NCBI RefSeq assembly: GCF_013449725.1
Contig: NZ_JACCFF010000004.1
Span: 1 to 64,000 of the forward strand
Direction of reading: 5' to 3'
Length of the DNA stretch: 64,000 nt
DNA from: Mycobacteroides sp. LB1
GTDB taxonomy: Bacteria; Actinomycetota; Actinomycetes; Mycobacteriales; Mycobacteriaceae
Position numbers and translations under genes: made by a program. Shown here piece by piece: positions 17,415 to 27,000 of the stretch; position 1 is the first letter of the stretch; each line of letters opens with the position of its first letter. The notes beneath the pieces are model-generated. The model made no database searches and was not told the origin of the DNA. It saw nothing but the letters and a program-made list of their open reading frames with translations.

Positions 17415-18227
17415 TTATCGATCCCCCTCCCATCCGCCGGGCAACAACTCAACTAGCTGGCAGATGGCCTGCGAAACAGAATGATTGGAACCACCCTTGA
17501 GCGTGGCCCACACCTGCCCACTAGGAGACAAACTCGGCGCCGACACCAACCGACCCCGCTTGGTATAGAAAACCCCAACAGCCGCCGATGCCCGAACAAT
17601 CCGGTCATCCACATCGAGTGTGTAGTACACGATTTCACCGAACGCCTGCCGTGACGCCAACGCCGAACCCAGAAGCATCGCGTTTCTTTGGTCGGTGCCC
17701 AAAGCGCGAATCGTGTCGGAAAGCGCGGCCGCATCATGCGTACCGTTCAATGCGGTACTGAGCACATCGATAGGGGCGCCAACAGGATCGACGGGCATCG
17801 CCTCGGCTGCGGGTAGCTCGCCGAGCAGCGCACGTGCGGCCACATCGAATTCCCCGTGCCCGCTAAGTTCTCGGAGCAGAATTTCGTTTCCGATCCGCCG
17901 TGCCAACACCATCTGTCGGCCCGAACGAACTACTGCGACTCGTGAGATTCCCTCGGGCGTAACGAGTCTCATCGATAACTCGCGCTCGGGCCGCTGTAGT
18001 ACCCGAACCATCGGAATCAGTTCAGGAGACACCAACCCACCAGCGATAAGTCCACGTGACGAAAGCGCCGTCGTCGCGTAGTCGAATGCCGCGTCGAGCA
18101 CGGCATGGGTCGTGTGCCGCGGTCTGATCGCCAGCACGGTGGGAAAGGTATGGACCCCAATGCGGTTTCCGACGACCTGCAACTCGTCATCGGTGAGCGT
18201 GTACGCCGAAGCCAGGAAGGTCGTCAT
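17415..18227 (-). CDS. EspG-family ESX secretion chaperone (cluster A)
   Basis: EspG proteins bind the hydrophobic tip of cognate PPE proteins in the cytosol and keep PE-PPE dimers soluble for export. The 270-residue length and the pattern from LTDDELQVV through LARRIGNEILLREL to VYYTLDVDDRIVRASAAVGVFYT fit the ESX EspG family. The ATG overlaps the PPE stop (ATGA). Residues 148-270 lie in the 1,098-bp repeat and are identical to the cluster B EspG. Residues 1-147 differ strongly, so the protein is a mosaic. Confidence 0.88.
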   Translation of the reverse strand: MTTFLASAYTLTDDELQVVGNRIGVHTFPTVLAIRPRHTTHAVLDAAFDYATTALSSRGLIAGGLVSPELIPMVRVLQRPERELSMRLVTPEGISRVAVVRSGRQMVLARRIGNEILLRELSGHGEFDVAARALLGELPAAEAMPVDPVGAPIDVLSTALNGTHDAAALSDTIRALGTDQRNAMLLGSALASRQAFGEIVYYTLDVDDRIVRASAAVGVFYTKRGRLVSAPSLSPSGQVWATLKGGSNHSVSQAICQLVELLPGGWEGDR

Positions 18228-19330
18228 GCCGACTCCTTGTCCCCACCGATGACCGCTGGTGACACCCAGCGGTCGGACACCGGCTCAAGCGTCCGCTCAG
18301 GCTCGGAACTGTCCCACGGTGCTGGGGCCGGTTCAGCCGGGACCGCCAACTCGTCGAAGACTGATGAGGTCGGCGACCAGCTCACGTTCGACACCTGGAA
18401 CGGTGAATCATTCTGAGCCGCTGCAGGAAGCCAACCGGGCCCGCCGGATGACAGCCCGGCACCGGCCTCGCCTGCACCCTGCAACGTGGAAGCCGGTCGC
18501 ACCGAATCGAACTCGCGATCGTGGTCTCCACCGCGGCCGGCTCCCGTCATCGGGGCATAGGGGGATCCACCCATACCGGAGCCCATCGCACCGGCCCCAC
18601 CGGCACCGCCGCCGAATCCAACGCGCTGCAACTGAGCAGGTGTCTTGCTCGCTTGCACCGCGCGATCCTGCCGAGCCTGTAACGCGGTGGGTGCCATCGG
18701 CGCTCCGCCCATGCCGCCGGCGCCTCGGCCTGAGGCAGCTTTCCCCGCTGCCTCCTTTGCGTCCTTCTCTGCCCTGAGGGCATCACCGTTGACAACCTGC
18801 GGTGGAGGCGGTTCCTCCCACGGTTCGGCCAACGGTGTGACAGCTTCTTCGTACTGCGTCATCACCAGTGCGGCGTTGGCCAGATCGGTCGTCGCGTTCT
18901 CATCGAACTCCGCGAACGTCCCGCTCAGCACCGCGCCGTTGTATGCCTCCAGTGAGGCCATCATGTCGTGGCGGGCTCTGCTTTCGACGGCCTCCGTGAC
19001 GCTCGGCATCGCGAGCACGGCAACGGTATTGGCGACTGCTGCTTCCTCGGCGCGCTGCCCGTTGGCCGCGGAGTTCAGCGCGGTCGCAGACAACCACTCG
19101 ACCATTGCTTCCAGTCGTGAGATCACGGCATTTGAGCCATCGCTGGACCATGCCGCGCGCAGCGTGTCGAGGATCTTCTTGTAGTCCTCTGACGCTGTCG
19201 CGTGCGCATTCGCGATCCGCACCCATGCTGCGCCCGCCTCGCCCATGGACGTTGGTCCTGCGCCCTCGGTGAGGTCACGCGCCAACTGCTCAGTGCTGCG
19301 TGCTTCCCACACTACGTTTGTGAATCCCAC
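18224..19330 (-). CDS. PPE-like protein (cluster A)
   Basis: This 368-residue protein has an N-terminal ~180-residue helical domain of PPE type. It lacks a literal Pro-Pro-Glu near the start and has W-E-A-R (residues 8-11) and a conserved GEAGAAWVRIA segment. A proline patch (EEPPPPQ) closes the helical part, followed by a Gly/Ala/Met-rich region and a conserved tail containing VSNVSWSPTS and VSDRWVSP. The tail recurs in the cluster B paralogue. GTG 19330 is the start. It sits between PE and EspG genes, its expected partners. Confidence 0.82.
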   Translation of the reverse strand: MGFTNVVWEARSTEQLARDLTEGAGPTSMGEAGAAWVRIANAHATASEDYKKILDTLRAAWSSDGSNAVISRLEAMVEWLSATALNSAANGQRAEEAAVANTVAVLAMPSVTEAVESRARHDMMASLEAYNGAVLSGTFAEFDENATTDLANAALVMTQYEEAVTPLAEPWEEPPPPQVVNGDALRAEKDAKEAAGKAASGRGAGGMGGAPMAPTALQARQDRAVQASKTPAQLQRVGFGGGAGGAGAMGSGMGGSPYAPMTGAGRGGDHDREFDSVRPASTLQGAGEAGAGLSSGGPGWLPAAAQNDSPFQVSNVSWSPTSSVFDELAVPAEPAPAPWDSSEPERTLEPVSDRWVSPAVIGGDKESA

Positions 19331-19378
19331 GTGAACCTCCCCTCGGCCTTATCGCAGTGGTCTCTTGAGTTGTTACCG

Positions 19379-19666
19379 TCAGAACGCGGAATCGACTGCA
19401 GCGGAGGCATTTCCGTGTGACCGCAAGGTGGCCGCGATCTCGCGAAGCTCATTCAGGCCCTGCTGATTCGACTTGCCGAACGACGCCTTCACCTCGTTCA
19501 TGGTTGCGGCTGCGCGCACCGACACCTCGTCACGTCCGGGTGCAATCACATTGAGGTTCGAGTCCTCGTCCTGCATGGTCTTCTGCAGCCGATCCGCGAG
19601 CGCATCCAACTGCTTTGCGGCTTCGGCGACTTCGCCGACATTGATCGAAAGTCCCGAATTGCTCAT
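19379..19666 (-). CDS. PE-like protein (cluster A)
   Basis: This 95-residue helical hairpin resembles the PE domain: an amphipathic first helix (EVAEAAKQLDALADRLQ), then PGRDEVSVRAAATMNEV at about 43-59, matching the DEVS region of PE proteins. No Pro-Glu dipeptide is present near the start. The ATG at 19666 has AAGGAGAA 5-12 bases upstream. A longer in-frame start would overlap the previous gene. It probably dimerises with the PPE-like protein encoded 48 bp downstream. Confidence 0.83.
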   Translation of the reverse strand: MSNSGLSINVGEVAEAAKQLDALADRLQKTMQDEDSNLNVIAPGRDEVSVRAAATMNEVKASFGKSNQQGLNELREIAATLRSHGNASAAVDSAF

Positions 19667-19679
19667 GATTTTCTCCTTC

Positions 19680-20975
19680 TTAGATCCGTAGGCCAATATC
19701 TGGTTCGTCAAATGGGTCTGCCTCGCCGAGCACGGGTACGCCGACCTGCATGTCGTTGATCCCGGCCAGATCCCACTCGTTGGACTTCAACAGATCGGAG
19801 TTGTGGACGCCTTGCTCGTTGGCGTTCCCACCGCGGCCGCCCGCGCCGGGCGCCATACCCGTGCCGCCGCCCGACGAAGCGCCCATGCCGGGTCCGGCGG
19901 CGCCACCGCGGACGGCACCAAAGGAGCTCAGCTTGGTGGAGTCGCTGTTGCCGATACCCGCGCCAGGCATGCCTCCCCCCATACGCGCAGCCAGGCTCTG
20001 CTTCGGCGTGGCCGACCCGATGCCGTGACCTGCGCTCTTCGCGCCGGCAGCGGCGAGAGGCTTGTAGTCCTTGATCGGGGTCTTGGCTGCGGTCTTGCTC
20101 GCATCCTTTGCGGCACTGGACATCTTGCTGATCATGTCGGTGCCGGTTTTCATGCCGGTGCTCGCACCCTGGGTGACCATGCTGAGGCCGGAGGAAAGGA
20201 GTCCGGTGCCGACTTGCAGGCCGGGGCCGATAAGTGAGGCGACGGGCACCTGCGTGCCGGCGATGTTCACCGCCGCGGTGTTACCGGCCAGTGCACCTTG
20301 GGTTGTCGTGATGACCGTCGCGGCCTGGGTTACGGCGTTCACCGCGCCGGCGATGATGTTTCCGAGGGTGAGGGGAATGCCCGGAAGATTGACGGCGACG
20401 AGCTGCTGGAAAGTGGCGATGATGGTCATGAGCTCGGTGCGAGCCTTGGCGGTATGTGCCGCTGCCTGAGCGGTATTGGCTTTCACGGTCTGCGATTGAT
20501 CGGAGATCTTCTGGCCGCTTTGCGCCGCGTTCTGTGCGGCCTGCGTCGATGCATTCGACGCTTGACCGGTCCACTGAGATCCGTTCGAAGATGCCGACTG
20601 GTTCATCGCAGTCGATGCGCTTTCGATTGCCTTCGACACACTCTCCATGAGCTTCGTCGGATCCATGGATTCGAAGATCCCTGTGCCCAAGCTGCTGAGC
20701 GCATCGGTTACCGGAGTGATCATCGACGACGGATCCATTGGGTTGGACGCAGCGGGATCCTGCTCTCCAGGCTTTGCTTCCTGATTGGCCTGGCCCGGAA
20801 TGGCTGGAATCCCAAGCCGATCCATGATCTCGTGGACAGGCATGTTCAGGTAATCGGCCAGGTTCTGCTCCGACGCAGCGATGATCGGTCCGGGATCAAA
20901 CCCGGACTGCTGCGGTGCGACTCCGCCGCTCGCGCTCGGCGCGATCGGGGTGGGCTGCGGAGTGACGTCGGCCAT
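19680..20975 (-). CDS. EspB-like secreted ESX substrate (cluster A)
   Basis: This 431-residue protein has a helical N-terminal part with WTG at 135-137 and long Ala/Gln-rich helices, resembling the fused PE-PPE-like fold of EspB. A hydrophobic stretch follows (about 200-260), then a Gly/Met-rich low-complexity tail ending with DMQVGVPVLGEADPFDEPD. The ATG at 20975 gives the same N-terminus (MADV/MAEV) as the cluster B paralogue. There is no signal peptide. It lies 11 bp after the EspC/F-like stop and 13 bp before the PE gene. Confidence 0.72.
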   Translation of the reverse strand: MADVTPQPTPIAPSASGGVAPQQSGFDPGPIIAASEQNLADYLNMPVHEIMDRLGIPAIPGQANQEAKPGEQDPAASNPMDPSSMITPVTDALSSLGTGIFESMDPTKLMESVSKAIESASTAMNQSASSNGSQWTGQASNASTQAAQNAAQSGQKISDQSQTVKANTAQAAAHTAKARTELMTIIATFQQLVAVNLPGIPLTLGNIIAGAVNAVTQAATVITTTQGALAGNTAAVNIAGTQVPVASLIGPGLQVGTGLLSSGLSMVTQGASTGMKTGTDMISKMSSAAKDASKTAAKTPIKDYKPLAAAGAKSAGHGIGSATPKQSLAARMGGGMPGAGIGNSDSTKLSSFGAVRGGAAGPGMGASSGGGTGMAPGAGGRGGNANEQGVHNSDLLKSNEWDLAGINDMQVGVPVLGEADPFDEPDIGLRI

Positions 20976-20986
20976 GTCGGATTTAC

Positions 20987-21274
20987 CTAGAGCGCCGAAT
21001 CCACCGCGACGAACGCGGTCTTGGAAGCTTCGGTGCCTGCGCCAATCCCGGCGTGCAGGGCTCCCAGCGCCAGAGTGGACGCCTGGTTGTTCCCGAGTGC
21101 CTGCGCCAGCGCGGCGAGGTATGTCACGCCGATCGGGCCAATTGCAGCACACGCGGAAGCGAACGTCGCGGCGCCGTCGAACGACCCGGCCGCTGTCACG
21201 GTCTCGCCTGCCGCCACAGCGGTGGCCGACATGGCCTCCATCGCGACGGGCACTGCTGTGAGTTCGTTACTCAT
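20987..21274 (-). CDS. EspC/EspF-like small ESX-associated protein (cluster A)
   Basis: This 95-residue protein with two helices resembles the DUF2580-type EspC/EspF family, in which a small protein is co-secreted with a larger EspA/EspE-type partner. The first gene of cluster A, it aligns over its full length with 38439-38726, from MSNELTAVPVAME to VDSAL. A conserved promoter block sits at 21338-21373. The larger partner is most likely the EspB-like protein encoded next. Confidence 0.72.
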   Translation of the reverse strand: MSNELTAVPVAMEAMSATAVAAGETVTAAGSFDGAATFASACAAIGPIGVTYLAALAQALGNNQASTLALGALHAGIGAGTEASKTAFVAVDSAL

Positions 21275-21337
21275 CGATTTACGACCCCTCAACGTCTCGC
21301 GGTCGCCCTTAGCCGACCTCTTTAAGTAATTGACGGC

Positions 21338-21373
21338 GAGCATAGCTAGGAGGAAATGACTACGCCAGTTGTC
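21338..21373 (-). promoter_or_regulatory. Conserved promoter block upstream of cluster A
   Basis: On the minus strand this 36-bp block carries AACTGGCGTAGTC and, at the same spacing as in cluster B, TAGCTATGCTC. TATGCT is a plausible -10 hexamer. Its downstream edge is 65 bp from the start codon, exactly the distance in cluster B (38790-38825), although flanking DNA has diverged. That conservation argues for a real promoter or activator site. Confidence 0.7.
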
Positions 21374-21527
21374 AAAGTGGAATTTTGAGCTCGCCGTGGT
21401 TGCCGGGGCCGAATGGATGCGCGAGGCGATTTGGCCCTTTCGGACCCCGCAGGGGGCCGCGCTGCGTTTGACGACGTAGAGAGCGTTTTTTCGGCGAATG
21501 ATTGATTGACACGTGTCGAAATACCGC

Positions 21528-21563
21528 ACTACAAGTGTAGTTTGCACGCACTATAGTCGTAGT
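21528..21563. promoter_or_regulatory. Two similar 14-bp inverted repeats, candidate operator pair
   Basis: ACTACAAGTGTAGT (21528-21541) is a perfect 6-2-6 inverted repeat. ACTATAGTCGTAGT (21550-21563) is an imperfect second copy with its centre 22 bp away, two helical turns. This looks like a dimer-pair operator for a TetR- or GntR-type regulator. No such regulator is encoded in the window. It lies about 250-290 bp upstream of the cluster A start. Confidence 0.5.
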
Positions 21564-21881
21564 TGGAAATTTTTCACCGGGCATACGTGAGGCCGGTGTC
21601 GCGTGATTTCCGGGTCGATCGGAGCGCCCCCGTTGCCCGATTTCGCCCTCCAAACAAGACTCAAAACGGGTCCTCCAGTCGACCCGAGTATGTCGCTAGC
21701 GGGACCTGTGAAGTTGCTTGGCGGCCGGAATTCGGAGGTTGCTAGATGTATCGATTCGAGGTAACTCCCTCTAGCCGAGGCGGCGCAGACGCTGCGTTTG
21801 ATGAACCGCTGACGCCGCAGCTCCGAGAGCTATCGCCGCTTCAAGGGGCCTGCGTCCGCACCGTGCGCAGCGGCCGGTCGG

Positions 21882-23324
21882 TCAGCGAGCCTTGCGAATC
21901 CGCTGCGCGAACCGGCGGGCGAACACTTCGGCGAGCTGCGACGGCGCCGCAGACGTTGAGGCCTGCTCCACCACACCGTCATCGGCCACCAGGAAGACCG
22001 CACGACCGATGGCGATTTCACCCTCGGCGATCGGCGCGAACACCTGCCAGCCCCCGTCCCATCGGTCGGCGACCAGCCGATCCAGCGGGTACTCGACGCG
22101 ATGAGTGCGGCAGAAGTCCACAACGCGATCTGTGGCGGTCGCCCGATCTATCGGCGGATGCGTCGGCAACAACAGATCGGCCGCGTCGAGCTGCGCGAGA
22201 GCCTCCGCCATATCGAAGGATTCGGGTGCGCCATCGACGAACAAACGACCAAACACCCGCTCGGTGACAATTCGCGCCTCGGCCGCATGCACAAGATCTG
22301 CTGTGGCATAGGCATTCTGGTCAGTCGGTTCCACGCCAATGCGCTTCAGAACGGTCGCGACCAGACTTGCCGTGCTCTCCAGCGTCCACACTCCCGGTAG
22401 CCCACGCGCGATCTCGTCAGTGGGTTTCCAAGCATCCTCGCCGGCGAGTTCCGGGCGATACCAGTGTTCCCCGTCCCACCAGTAGCAGAAGGACAGCAGC
22501 CCGCGTTCGGCCCGCGGATCCAAGTACAAGTTGTGCAACCATGAGGGCGCATCACGGTAAAGGTCAGGCCAGCCGATCACGCCGCCATACGCAGCAGACA
22601 GCAGCCGGGAGTCCTTCCGTCCGCCGGATAACACCGCCCGGTTGCCGGGCAGCCGGCACAGCGTGGACCCGCCGTTATCGCCGATGTACAGCTGAAAGGC
22701 GGGGTCCACGCGCAGGTTGATTGGCGCCTCGGAGCCGCGGCACACTGCGGCGAGCACCGCGATACGCGCCCACAGCGTTGGCAGCGAAGGGATTTCGTCA
22801 TCGGAGACGCGAGCACCGCCGACCGCCACAGCCTCCGCAACCGCCTGTGCCGCGGTGCGCAGCTGCTGCCCCGTGTTGTTCATGTACGCCAGCAGCCACA
22901 GCGGCACCTCGCGCGGGAACTCCTCGATATCGCGCCGGTAGGCCTCGGCAGGCAGCAGCTGGTCAAAGGGCAGCTCCTCCTGCCCGTAGTCGAACGAGAC
23001 TTGCAGGGCACCCGTTTTGTCGCAGTCGAACAGCAGTCGCAGCCACGGCCCCTGCGGGCCAACGGTCACCCTCCGATGCACGCGGATCAGCTCGATGACG
23101 CTCGACGTGATAGGTATCTGAGTCGGCTCGCGATCACCCACTACCGCAACGGCATTCGCAATTTCGCGACCACCGGCAAGGCTAAACACCGCGTGCAGGT
23201 CATCCCAGCCCTCCGGTGCAGCCTGCGCGATCACCTGAACAACCTGCTCGACAAGCGCTTTGGGTTCCAGGTCGGCGACGGGGTGGTCATCGCTGACGAC
23301 ATCGAACTGCTGGGGTTCGGTCAT
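21882..23324 (-). CDS. Candidate immunity protein with DUF600 (YezG)-like N-terminal domain
   Basis: This 480-residue cytosolic-type protein has an N-terminal ~150 residues with the DUF600 pattern: PEGWDDL near residue 40, then PWLRLLFDCDKTGALQVSFDY and a closing PLWLLAYM. DUF600/YezG is the known immunity family for LXG toxins ending in Endonuclease_NS_2-type nucleases, the fold I see at the C-terminus of the toxin encoded two genes upstream. The remaining ~320 residues are unrecognised. AAGGAGAG precedes the ATG. It is last in the toxin operon, 35 bp after the previous gene. Confidence 0.6.
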   Translation of the reverse strand: MTEPQQFDVVSDDHPVADLEPKALVEQVVQVIAQAAPEGWDDLHAVFSLAGGREIANAVAVVGDREPTQIPITSSVIELIRVHRRVTVGPQGPWLRLLFDCDKTGALQVSFDYGQEELPFDQLLPAEAYRRDIEEFPREVPLWLLAYMNNTGQQLRTAAQAVAEAVAVGGARVSDDEIPSLPTLWARIAVLAAVCRGSEAPINLRVDPAFQLYIGDNGGSTLCRLPGNRAVLSGGRKDSRLLSAAYGGVIGWPDLYRDAPSWLHNLYLDPRAERGLLSFCYWWDGEHWYRPELAGEDAWKPTDEIARGLPGVWTLESTASLVATVLKRIGVEPTDQNAYATADLVHAAEARIVTERVFGRLFVDGAPESFDMAEALAQLDAADLLLPTHPPIDRATATDRVVDFCRTHRVEYPLDRLVADRWDGGWQVFAPIAEGEIAIGRAVFLVADDGVVEQASTSAAPSQLAEVFARRFAQRIRKAR

Positions 23325-23359
23325 CGGGCGCTCTCCTTGACTAGCTCAATCGGACTGCG

Positions 23360-23995
23360 TCAATCGGCGTGCACGGCTAATTGGTCGAACCTGACAAACG
23401 TGAATCCATCCATACCGGGCACGAACACGCGCACCGTCAGCAGGGGTGTGGGCTCATTATCGAACACGATCACCTCGGTGGTGTCGGGTGGCAGCTCGGC
23501 CGGCCATCCCGCATCGTCGGTCGGCTCGCTCACCAGCAGCTTGGCGGTCCGGCCCTTGAGCCCCGTCTGGTCGACTCGCACGGGTTCCCAGTCGTCCGGC
23601 TGATCGACACCGCCCTCCCCGAAAAGCCGAAAGGCGCGATCCGCGATATCTGCCTGGTTGTCGGGCGTCATCTCCCATGCCTCGGCATCGATACCGAGGA
23701 ACGGGTACAGAACTCCGGTCGGTGTGCCTTTTCGCACGGTCACGACGGCCGCATTCCACAGGTCCTGTGCCGGGAGGACGCCCTCGTTCCGGATGGCTTC
23801 CATGATGTCCTCAATCGCGCCATGGCAATTCGTCGGACCGGGGTACCACCGACGCCCGACGAATCGGAAACCCGACGACGTCACGACACCCTCATCGATA
23901 TAGATGAAGTACACATAGCGGTCCCACTCAGCGGCATTCAGGCGGCTGTCGGCGTGGAGGAGCTCGGCTATCCGGTCGACGTCGTGCTGGCTCAT
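23360..23995 (-). CDS. Candidate immunity protein directly after the toxin gene
   Basis: This 211-residue soluble protein has no recognised family. It is acidic and tryptophan-containing (WDRYVYFIYIDEG, WEMTPDNQADIADRAF), like many polymorphic-toxin immunity proteins. It starts 8 bp after the toxin stop with GTAGGGAG upstream. Position is the main evidence: the first gene after a polymorphic toxin is usually its immunity gene. With two enzymatic domains in the toxin, the two downstream genes could each neutralise one. Confidence 0.55.
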   Translation of the reverse strand: MSQHDVDRIAELLHADSRLNAAEWDRYVYFIYIDEGVVTSSGFRFVGRRWYPGPTNCHGAIEDIMEAIRNEGVLPAQDLWNAAVVTVRKGTPTGVLYPFLGIDAEAWEMTPDNQADIADRAFRLFGEGGVDQPDDWEPVRVDQTGLKGRTAKLLVSEPTDDAGWPAELPPDTTEVIVFDNEPTPLLTVRVFVPGMDGFTFVRFDQLAVHAD

Positions 23996-24003
23996 CTCAC
24001 TCC

Positions 24004-27000
24004 CTACTTAAGCTTCTTGGTTATCTCAGGTGTGGGCAGTCGCGTGAACTTTTGGCCGCCGGTGTTGTCGAAGGTCTTCCGGTTGAAATACACGGTCTCG
24101 TCGGTTCCGGCCTTGTTGACGACCCACTCGACCGCGACCTTATCAGGGCGTTCCGAGGGCGGAATGAGGTCGATTCGGGCGTATACCTCGCCGCCGCGGT
24201 CGATGAATACCCCCCATTCGTTCTCCACCGTCTTAAATGCGCCACGGTTGAAATTCAATTCCTGCGGAAAGAGATTCGCGAACTCTTGATCCAGGGTGAA
24301 TCGGAACGCCGACATGTGTCCGGCATCGTCACCGGCATGACTGGAACTGACCGCTCCCTGCGCGCTGGTCTCACTGCTCGGACGCTCGGGTACCGGATCA
24401 AACGTCTGCCGGTGGAGGAAGTCGACGCGGGCGGGGTGGCCATCCAGCACAGTGAAAACCGCAGTATTTCGCCCGACGGTTACCTCTACCTCCCTGACCG
24501 CCGAATCCGGGAATTCCAGATGGGTGCCGCGCGTGAAATCACGTTCAATTCGGGTGCGCGATACATCGGTGGTGTCAGGGTGCCCGAGAATGCCGTCTCG
24601 AGGAACTCCTGGTTCACCCAAGTGGCTTTCCCAGGCGTAGTGCCGTTCGGTTACGCCGGGACGCACCTCGCGGGTGCTGATTGGATCGCCGGGTCCGTCA
24701 TCAACCATGTAGCGCTTGGGCTTCTTCGACTGCTCGGCTTCGGCAGCGGGCTCGGTGGTGTGATCGGGTGGTGGGCCATGATCGCCATCGGGCGCTCGTG
24801 CGCCGATATTGTCCTGGGCTCGAATGTCCGGCAGGTCACCAGGATTCCTGGGGTCGATACCCAGCCCCTCGTTGACGCTCTGACGGCTGGCGGTCGACTT
24901 CTCGATGATGCGTTCGTAAAGCTCTCGTCCTTGGTAACCCTCCGACGAGTATTTCGCGACGACCTGGTCCCAGCTTCGGTTCGGGCTGTCCCGGTTGAGG
25001 TCCGACGCAGCTTGCCGATCGACCATCAGTTCCCGCGCCCACGAACGCAATTCGTTCCGCATATCGACCATGGCCCGGGCGCGGGTCTCGGGGTCGACGC
25101 CGCGCGACACCATATCGTCGTGCATGGCGTTCATCCGCTGCTCACCGTTGAGATAGACGGTGCGAGTCTGGTGGCCGTCGAGGGTGCCCGGGTGATATCC
25201 GGGAAGGTCTAGCCGGTTCGAGATGTGGTCGGACGGATAGTCGTACGGTGGAACATCATTGGCGCTGTCGACCTCGGTGCGGTCATGGGGTACGCCGGAG
25301 TCGGGCGAATCCGCTATACGCACTCCATCATCGCCGTGCGATGCGGCCCGTTCGACGGGGGACATCGGATGCACCGGCTGTCCGTCCGGATGGAATTCCG
25401 CCATCTGGGTGCGCGCGACCCGGTCGAGCCCGTGGGGTGGCCATGGATGCGGTGTGCGGTCGGGTCCGTCGTACACCAAGGGGCGGTTCGGATCCCGAGG
25501 ATTGGGCTCGACGGAATAGGTATGCGATCCGGGATGCCCTTGGGTGAGACCTTCGGCGCGGTAGGTGTCGACAACGATGACGCTGCGGCCCTCACGGGTG
25601 GCGGCCAGGATATCGGCGGGTGTCGCATCGCGTAGGCGGGTTCCCAGGGCCTGTTCATAGTCGGAGCGCGGCGTCCCCTCGCCACCGTGGTCCTTGACTT
25701 GTTCTACGGTCGTGTTGGGATGCCGGTCCTGGAAGCCGTCAATGGTCTGTCGCGCACATTCGTTGGGGCCGGGGTATCGCGCGCCGGCGCCGTCTCCATG
25801 GTCAACCGCTCGTGCATCCGGAACATGATGTGCCGCCTCTAGATCGATCTGATCCGCACGGTTGTTACTACCGCTGTCCACTGGCTCTGGACCGTCACGC
25901 GGGGTATGCGGCGCATCCGTCTCGACGTCCCTTGCCGGGGTGTGATCGGCGCCGGTCTCGTGCACGGGGCTTGCCTCGGATTTGGCGTGGGGCGCCATCT
26001 CCGGGGTTCGTGAGATGTCTGCGCCCGAAGTCTTCGCGACGGGCGCCGCAGCATCTTTAACCCCGGCAGCCGGGGCGCCCGCGTGTGATGACGCTGCCGT
26101 GTTGGCGTGCGATGACCCTGCGGAACTCGTTGCCGTCGTTGATGACTGCTGTTGTGCATGCGGTGGTGGCGTGGAGGATCCGGCGGGATGGGATGGGCTA
26201 GCCGCGGAAGAGGACGGGGTTGTCGCGCCGGCCTGGTTCGGCGCCGTGCCAGACCGCGGCGCCCCGTCCTGCGACAAGGAGGGTTGTCCAGACCTGATCG
26301 GATCGCTTGGGATGGAGGACGATTCAGTGCGTGGCTGAGCAGCGGACTCGGTCGATTCACCTGTGTGTCTGGCCGCCGCGGTATCCGTGCCGGTGTGCCC
26401 GTTCTCGGGCGTCGCACCGTTTGTCCGGGCAGCTGCCTCTGCGGGGCCGCGATCGCCCACCGACGCGCGCGCCGCCGGCTCGCTCGGACCGCCACCGGTG
26501 GTTCGCATGACGTGGTTGTCCACCGATCGGTGCATGAGCCCGGCCGTGGCCGCGCCACCGAAGATCATGGTGGGGTCGAAAGTGACGCCTTCCCGGTACG
26601 TCATCAAGGCCGCGGTGCCGGCGACGTTTGCGCCCACGCCGGTGGAGTATCCACGGAAGGCCGATGAGGCCACCCTCGCGAACGGCGAGTTCCCGCGGGC
26701 GATCAGGCGGCTCAGTCCGGGGGCGATCATGTGCCCCGTGGCGGCACCAACCGTGCTGGCCACCGCCGTATCGATCAGCCGGTCCACGTCATACCCGTGC
26801 CGGGTTCCGAGCGCGTTCTGCAATGTTTGAATGCCGAAGTCTTGGCTGCCTGCGATCGCCAGCTGAATCCCGACCGACTTGACGAGTCGCTTGACCGCAG
26901 TCTTGGTGAACGCCTTGGCCGCGGTCTCAAGAATCCGCTTGAGCAGCCACGCACCGAGCTGCCTGATCGTACTGATAGTGATGGCCTCGACGACGGGAAT

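Larger units (their letters stand above)
16689..17786. repeat. 1,098-bp perfect direct repeat, copy 1
   Basis: Bases 16689-17786 recur without a visible difference at 34151-35248, an offset of 17,462. The unit contains a terminator hairpin, the EsxA-like and EsxB-like genes and the last 123 codons of espG. Both ends are abrupt: 16688 is T where 34150 is C, and the sequences diverge right after AACAGG inside espG. The identity includes intergenic and third-codon positions, so it is recent duplication or gene conversion. Confidence 0.97.
21275..21881. other. 607-bp intergenic region without a supported gene
   Basis: It separates the first gene of cluster A from the end of the candidate immunity gene on the same strand. 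Apart from the promoter block and inverted repeats listed separately, I see no convincing coding sequence. It contains GACACGTGTC (21508-21517), a perfect palindrome, and base composition between 21480 and 21580 is clearly more AT-rich than neighbouring genes. Confidence 0.6.
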
